Below, one piece after another: positions 5,984 through 10,219 of a DNA stretch of 10,219 nt; the stretch's first letter is position 1; each line of letters begins with the position of its first letter. A program made the translations under genes and the position numbers. The notes beneath the pieces were generated by a model, which was not told where the DNA came from, searched no databases, and saw nothing but the letters and a program-made list of their open reading frames with translations. Source of the DNA: an uncultured Marinilabiliaceae bacterium. Its GTDB lineage: Bacteria > Bacteroidota > Bacteroidia > Bacteroidales > Marinilabiliaceae. The stretch is from positions 1-10,219 of the forward strand of contig CAJONN010000055.1 of NCBI GenBank assembly GCA_905235955.1, given 5' to 3'.

Positions 5984-8900
5984 TTATTGCAACTCCATTT
6001 CAATGTTTGGTGTTTGCTCTACAAGGTGCATAATGTCAGGACCAAGTTCTACGCTGTGTGTGCGAGAGAAGAGGTTGACTTTGCTCCGATGCTTGTGGTC
6101 GATGAGCTGAATGTTGACAGGCACAACGCAACGTCCTGATTCGGCATCTTGCACCGCTGTGTGTCCTATCTGATTTTTTATCAATGTATGGTTGAGCATC
6201 TCAATGAGGTTGCTGTCGACGGCTTCAGAGGGTATGCGTAGGGTGAGTGCGCGGAATTTGTTTTTGCTGAGCAATTGTTGCATGTAGATTATTTTATTGA
6301 TATTTATGCGCATTTTGCCATTGTTCCATTTATCTTCTACGGTCATCATTATTACTACGTAGGCATTTTGTGTAAAGAATGAAGCATATTGCCCATAGTC
6401 GTTGCCAAAGAGTGGTATTTCGCCTTTGCCATCTTTGTCTTCGATGGTAGCAATAGCATAGGGCGAACCTTGTCGGCTTATGCCGTTGCGAATGCCTGTA
6501 ACAATGCCACCAGCTATTATTTGCCTACCTTTGAGGTTAGACAAATTATCTTTGTCAGCAAGTTCTGACATTTTGGTATTGATGACGTATTTCATCTCAA
6601 AGCTATACATATCGAGCGGATGCGATGAGAGGTAGATGCCTACTACGTCTTTTTCTTTATTGAGACGCTCTAAGTCGCTCCATTTTACGTAGTTTTGTGG
6701 CAGTTCGGGTTTGGCTATCTCTATGTTTTCAAACATATTGCCAAAGAGCGACTCGCTGCTTTTGTTTTTATCGGCTTGATAGTTGTTGCCATATTGCACT
6801 AATATTTCGCTTCCGGTGCGGTCGCCAATGGGCATAAAGAATTGTTCGCGCGAAATATCTTTGAGGCAGTCAAATGCACCTGCTAAGGCTAAGCTCTCTA
6901 TGGCTTTGCGGTTGCACGATTGCAAGCTAACGCGCTCCATAAAGTCGTATATATTTTTAAATGGTCCGCCTTTTTCGCGAGCCTCTATTATGGCTCTGAC
7001 TGGTCCTTCGCCTACGCCTTTTACTCCGCCCATGCCAAAGAGTATATCGCCCTGCTTGTTTACTGTGAAGTCAACATCTGATTCATTTACGTTTGGCCCT
7101 TTCACATTGATGCCCATATCCTTACATTCGTCCATAAACTTAGTTACCTTAGTTATGTCGTTTTTGTTTTGTGTAAGGTTGGCAGCCATATATTCTGCTG
7201 GGTAGTTGGCTTTCAGATAGCCAGTTTGGTAAGCTACCCAAGCGTAGCATGCGGCGTGCGACTTGTTGAATGCATACGATGCAAATTTTTCCCAGTCTTT
7301 CCATATTTTCTCTAATATGGCTGGGTCGTGCCCATTTTTCTTGCCACCTTCAATAAATTTTGGTTTCAAGATGGCAAGCATAGCAAATATCTTCTTACCC
7401 ATAGCCTTACGCAGTGTATCGGCTTCGCCACGAGTAAAGTTTGATAGCAGTCGGCTCAAGAGCATCACCTGTTCCTGATATACGGTTACTCCGTATGTAT
7501 CTTTCAGGTATGTTTCCATCACAGGTATGTCATATTCGATGGGCTCTTTGCCAAGTTTGCGGGCAATGAATGTTGGTATGTACTCTATTGGTCCGGGACG
7601 ATAGAGTGCGTTCATGGCAATGAGGTCGGTTATCTGCGTAGGTTTGAGTTTGCGCAGATATGTTTGCATGCCCGGACTTTCGAACTGGAATGTGCCTATT
7701 GTTCTTCCTTCGCCATAGAGCTGATATGTTTTTTCGTCATCGATGGGTATATGGTCTATGTCGATGTCGATGCCACGTGTGTGGTGTATGTTTTTCAGTG
7801 CCTCTTTGATGAGCGACAAGGTTGAGAGCCCCAAAAAGTCCATCTTGATGAGTCCGACGCTTTCAACTACGTGTCCGTCATATTGTGTTACGGCAACACT
7901 GTCGCCCGTAGCTTTATCGGTGATGGTGCAGATGGGGGCAAAGTTGGTAAGGTCGTCGGCACCAATGATGACACCACATGCGTGTATGCCTATTTGTCGG
8001 TTGGTATTTTCAAGTTGTTGTGCGTAGGTTAGCACTTGCGAGATGTTGCTATCAGGTCCGTTGAGCATTTCGCGTAGTTCGGGCACATATTTGTAGCAGT
8101 TGGCAAGTGTTACTTTGGGCATTTTCTTTGGTAGCGAACCATCAACAGCTTTTACTTGTTCTTCGGTAAAATCGTCAGGTATATAGCTTTTTATTTGGTT
8201 TACTACACTTAGCGGAATGTCTTGCACACGACCAACGTCGGCAATGCTACTTTTGGCAGCCATTGTGCCGTAGGTGATGATGTGTGCTACTTTTTCGGCA
8301 CCATATTTATGTGTAACCCATTCAAGCACTTTGCCTCGCCCGGCATCGTCGAAGTCGACATCGATATCAGGGAGTGAGATACGGTCTGGGTTGAGGAAAC
8401 GTTCGAACAGAAGGTCGTATTTGAGTGGGTCGAGGTCGGTTATTCGCAAGCAATAAGCCACCACTGAGCCTGCTGCCGAACCACGACCGGGGCCAACTGA
8501 AACGCCCAACTCTTCGCGTGCCGCTCTGATGTAGTCTTGCACAATGAGGAAGTAACCCGGGAAACCCATGGTCTTCATTATGTGTAGCTCAAATATGATG
8601 CGTTCGCGTTGTTCGTCGGTAAGGGTGTCGCCATAGCGTTTTTTTGCACCGTCCCATGTTAGCTTGTTGAGATAGTCGGCTTCGAGCTTTATGCGGTAGA
8701 GTTTTTCGTAGCCACCAAGTTTTTTTATCTTTTTTTCGGCATCTTCTTGCGATAATACTACATTGCCTTTTTCATCGCGCGTAAATTCATCAAAAAGTTC
8801 TTGCTCAGTTATGCGTTTCCGGTATTCCTCTTCGGTGCCAAACTCCTCAGGGATGGGAAATTTTGGCATTATAGGGTCAGAATTGATGCCATACACCTCA

Positions 8901-9910
8901 ACTTTGTCGGCTATCTCTTGAGTGTTTTGCAAGGCTTCAGGTATGTCGGCAAATATGGCTTCCATCTCTTCGGGCGTTTTGAGCCACTCTTGCTTGGTAT
9001 ATGCCATGCCTCTGTTGGGGTCGCTCATAAGCCTACCGGTACTGAGGCACACAAGGCGTTCGTGTGCTTCGCTGTGCTCCTCTTCTACAAAGTGAACATC
9101 GTTGGTAGCAATGAGCTTGATGTTGTGTTTATGAGCAAACTCTATCAATACTTTGTTTACCTTCTCTTGTTTTATATAGGTATCAGTAGCAGCATTGGGC
9201 TTGTCGGTTTTATGTCGCTGAAGCTCAAGGTAGTAGTCGTCGCCAAAAATGTTTTTAAACCATAGTACAGCCTCTTCGGCTTTTTTTATGTCGCCTTGCA
9301 AGATGTATTGTGGCACTTCGCCACCCAAGCATGCCGAGCAGCAGATGATGCCTTCATGCCATTTCTCGAGTACATTGTGGTCTATTCTGGGACGGTCGTA
9401 GAATCCATCAGTGTAGGCTATTGATGCCAACTTGCAGAGGCTTTGGTAGCCTTTTTTGTTTTTGGCTAATAATATAAGGTGCCAACCAGAGCGGTCGACA
9501 ATGCGTTCTTTGCCTGTTTCGCCCGAAATCTCTTTTAGGCTTTTATCTTTGTCGTATAAGGTGCGGCGTGCACAATATGCCTCGGTGCCGATTATAGGTT
9601 TGAATGGTATGAAGCTTTCGGCAGCAGCTTTTAGCGTTTCGAGTTTGGCTTGTAGCTCGGCTTTCTTCTTTTCGTCGGTCTCTTTGTCAATCTCTTCTTG
9701 GCACTCTTTTACCTTTTTCTTTGGTGCGCCATTCACTTTGCCCACATAGTCCATCAGTTCTTTGATGCCAAACATATTGCCATGGTCGGTTAGTGCCATA
9801 GCATGCATGCCAGTGCGCATACATTTGTCAACAAGATCGGGCACTTTCGACATGCCATCTTGTATTGAGTAGTGTGAGTGGACGTGTAGATGAGTGAATT
9901 TGTCGGGCAT
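5984..9910 (-). CDS. dnaE: DNA polymerase III alpha subunit, replicative (DnaE-type)
   Basis: This is the catalytic subunit of the chromosomal replicase, a family C polymerase of 1308 aa. In order: a PHP domain with HLHVHSHYSIQDG (7-19), LTDHGN (40-45), GTEAY (108-112), GWH (142-144), ACLGGE (193-198) and ATNDVHF (268-274); the palm with GPGRGSAAGS (473-482) and PDIDVDFDD (514-522), where Asp515 and Asp517 correspond to the two catalytic Asp of Escherichia coli PDFDVDF; LYRPGP (769-774); YQEQVM (811-816) and SHAACYAW (884-891); a helix-hairpin-helix near GVKGVGEGP (962-970); a clamp-binding-like SLFGNMF (1054-1060); and an OB fold (about 1129-1175). All expected DnaE domains are present without interruption. 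I chose the ATG at 9910: the TTG at 9937 that would extend the frame by nine residues is part of the -7 promoter element, and MPDKFTHLHVHS is the usual DnaE opening. A charged helical insert sits at about 60-101. Confidence 0.97.
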   Translation of the reverse strand: MPDKFTHLHVHSHYSIQDGMSKVPDLVDKCMRTGMHAMALTDHGNMFGIKELMDYVGKVNGAPKKKVKECQEEIDKETDEKKKAELQAKLETLKAAAESFIPFKPIIGTEAYCARRTLYDKDKSLKEISGETGKERIVDRSGWHLILLAKNKKGYQSLCKLASIAYTDGFYDRPRIDHNVLEKWHEGIICCSACLGGEVPQYILQGDIKKAEEAVLWFKNIFGDDYYLELQRHKTDKPNAATDTYIKQEKVNKVLIEFAHKHNIKLIATNDVHFVEEEHSEAHERLVCLSTGRLMSDPNRGMAYTKQEWLKTPEEMEAIFADIPEALQNTQEIADKVEVYGINSDPIMPKFPIPEEFGTEEEYRKRITEQELFDEFTRDEKGNVVLSQEDAEKKIKKLGGYEKLYRIKLEADYLNKLTWDGAKKRYGDTLTDEQRERIIFELHIMKTMGFPGYFLIVQDYIRAAREELGVSVGPGRGSAAGSVVAYCLRITDLDPLKYDLLFERFLNPDRISLPDIDVDFDDAGRGKVLEWVTHKYGAEKVAHIITYGTMAAKSSIADVGRVQDIPLSVVNQIKSYIPDDFTEEQVKAVDGSLPKKMPKVTLANCYKYVPELREMLNGPDSNISQVLTYAQQLENTNRQIGIHACGVIIGADDLTNFAPICTITDKATGDSVAVTQYDGHVVESVGLIKMDFLGLSTLSLIKEALKNIHHTRGIDIDIDHIPIDDEKTYQLYGEGRTIGTFQFESPGMQTYLRKLKPTQITDLIAMNALYRPGPIEYIPTFIARKLGKEPIEYDIPVMETYLKDTYGVTVYQEQVMLLSRLLSNFTRGEADTLRKAMGKKIFAMLAILKPKFIEGGKKNGHDPAILEKIWKDWEKFASYAFNKSHAACYAWVAYQTGYLKANYPAEYMAANLTQNKNDITKVTKFMDECKDMGINVKGPNVNESDVDFTVNKQGDILFGMGGVKGVGEGPVRAIIEAREKGGPFKNIYDFMERVSLQSCNRKAIESLALAGAFDCLKDISREQFFMPIGDRTGSEILVQYGNNYQADKNKSSESLFGNMFENIEIAKPELPQNYVKWSDLERLNKEKDVVGIYLSSHPLDMYSFEMKYVINTKMSELADKDNLSNLKGRQIIAGGIVTGIRNGISRQGSPYAIATIEDKDGKGEIPLFGNDYGQYASFFTQNAYVVIMMTVEDKWNNGKMRININKIIYMQQLLSKNKFRALTLRIPSEAVDSNLIEMLNHTLIKNQIGHTAVQDAESGRCVVPVNIQLIDHKHRSKVNLFSRTHSVELGPDIMHLVEQTPNIEMELQ

Positions 9911-9933
9911 AAGGCATATATATTTTTTCAAGT

Positions 9934-9942
9934 GCAAATTTA
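9934..9942 (-). promoter_or_regulatory. Probable -7 promoter element for dnaE and the operon
   Basis: On the minus strand TAAATTTGC (9942-9934) matches the Bacteroidetes -7 consensus TAnnTTTG exactly. It lies 23 bases upstream of the dnaE ATG, giving a short A/T-rich leader. No TTTG sits at the preferred spacing of about 20 bases; the nearest one (9958-9955) is only 12 bases upstream. The -33 half is therefore weak or absent, and the call rests on one motif plus position. Confidence 0.5.
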
Positions 9943-10078
9943 ACTAATATCAGCCAAAGGGGTGTCCTATCGCGGCTCTTTCATATAAAAACTTTTCTTA
10001 TTTGGCTACGCCGAACTTTGTTTCGCTTTGCTCAATCATCTTCCGAGTCTTTCAGCAATGAAAATGCAACAAAATCTA

Positions 10079-10214
10079 CTCAAGTTTCGCAAGTAGAAAT
10101 GTTCTGCAAACAAGTCCCCAATATACGACCTTCCCATTAATTTTACTTTTTCTGTGCCGACAGAAAAAGTAACAAAAAGAACTCGTCGCTGTTGCCACTC
10201 CGCTAAAAATTATC
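10079..10214 (-). repeat. Right copy of a degenerate dispersed repeat
   Basis: CTCAAGTTTCGCAAGT (10079-10094) is the exact reverse complement of 160-175. Read on the minus strand, GATAATTTT with a loosely similar GTGGCAACAGCGAC (10214-10180) comes before it, as the matching block does on the left. The copy may run past the window edge. Five-base arms CTACT (10076-10080) and AGTAG (10092-10096) frame the 16-mer on this side only. Confidence 0.45.
10143..10172. repeat. Perfect 13-bp inverted repeat with GCCG loop
   Basis: TTACTTTTTCTGT (10143-10155) pairs without mismatch with ACAGAAAAAGTAA (10160-10172) around the four-base loop GCCG. Neither strand has a T run after the stem, so it is not a standard intrinsic terminator. 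It lies inside the right repeat copy and may be its palindromic core, or a protein binding site or RNA hairpin from a gene beyond the window. Confidence 0.85.
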
Positions 10215-10219
10215 TCCGC

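Larger units (their letters stand above)
9943..10219. other. Gene-less right flank upstream of dnaE
   Basis: No supported gene is seen on either strand. A short plus-strand frame ends at 10096 with the peptide MKMQQNLLKFRK before its stop. It has no recognisable upstream gene and ends inside the repeat word, so I do not call it. The region holds a perfect hairpin palindrome and the right member of the repeat pair shared with the left flank. Confidence 0.6.

Noticed and set aside
8801..9265. 154-aa open frame on the plus strand opposite dnaE
   Set aside because: It is the antisense of conserved DnaE coding sequence, has no recognisable motif, and no promoter or neighbour supports it.
10049..10096. 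Short plus-strand frame with peptide MKMQQNLLKFRK
   Set aside because: It is only 12 codons long with no supporting context, and it ends within the 16-base repeat word that also occurs in the left flank.
1..10219. CRISPR array, prophage, insertion sequence or defence system
   Set aside because: There are no regularly spaced repeats, transposase or integrase motifs, or nuclease/helicase genes. All long frames are accounted for by housekeeping and envelope genes.

Overview
The window reads as chromosomal DNA from a member of the Bacteroidota, most likely Bacteroidales. Four things support this: start codons preceded by A/T-rich leaders with no Shine-Dalgarno, two upstream elements matching the Bacteroidetes -7 consensus TAnnTTTG, a DNA polymerase III alpha subunit with a charged insertion in its PHP domain, and a signal peptide ending just before Gln. 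The species cannot be named from sequence alone.

All genes lie on the minus strand, so transcription runs from high to low coordinates. The order is dnaE (9910-5984), two tandem SGNH-fold envelope proteins (5963-4545 and 4563-3238), an MBOAT-family membrane acyltransferase (3241-1394), an IspB-type long-chain polyprenyl diphosphate synthase (1375-404), and tRNA-Asn(GUU) (321-248). Gaps and overlaps between the protein genes are +20, -19, -4 and +18 nt, which is the geometry of one operon with translational coupling inside the SGNH-SGNH-MBOAT block. The tRNA has its own strong-looking promoter in the short gap after ispB and a good intrinsic terminator after its 3' end.

The two outer genes are housekeeping: the replicative polymerase and the enzyme making the isoprenoid tail of menaquinone. 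The middle three form an envelope acyl-transfer cassette. The MBOAT protein probably carries acyl groups across the inner membrane, and the two extracytoplasmic SGNH proteins probably place them on, or remove them from, a glycan. The glycan is not identifiable here; peptidoglycan, capsule/exopolysaccharide and lipopolysaccharide are all open. The most notable features are a large beta-rich insertion in both SGNH proteins, reminiscent of carbohydrate-binding inserts in peptidoglycan O-acetylesterases, their origin as a tandem duplication with different motif changes, and an extra predicted transmembrane hairpin in the MBOAT catalytic region.

The two edges (about 1-196 and 9943-10219) hold no gene that I can support. 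They share an exact 16-base word in opposite orientation plus weaker similarity further out, suggesting diverged copies of a dispersed intergenic repeat on both sides of the locus. I found no CRISPR array, prophage, insertion sequence or defence system.
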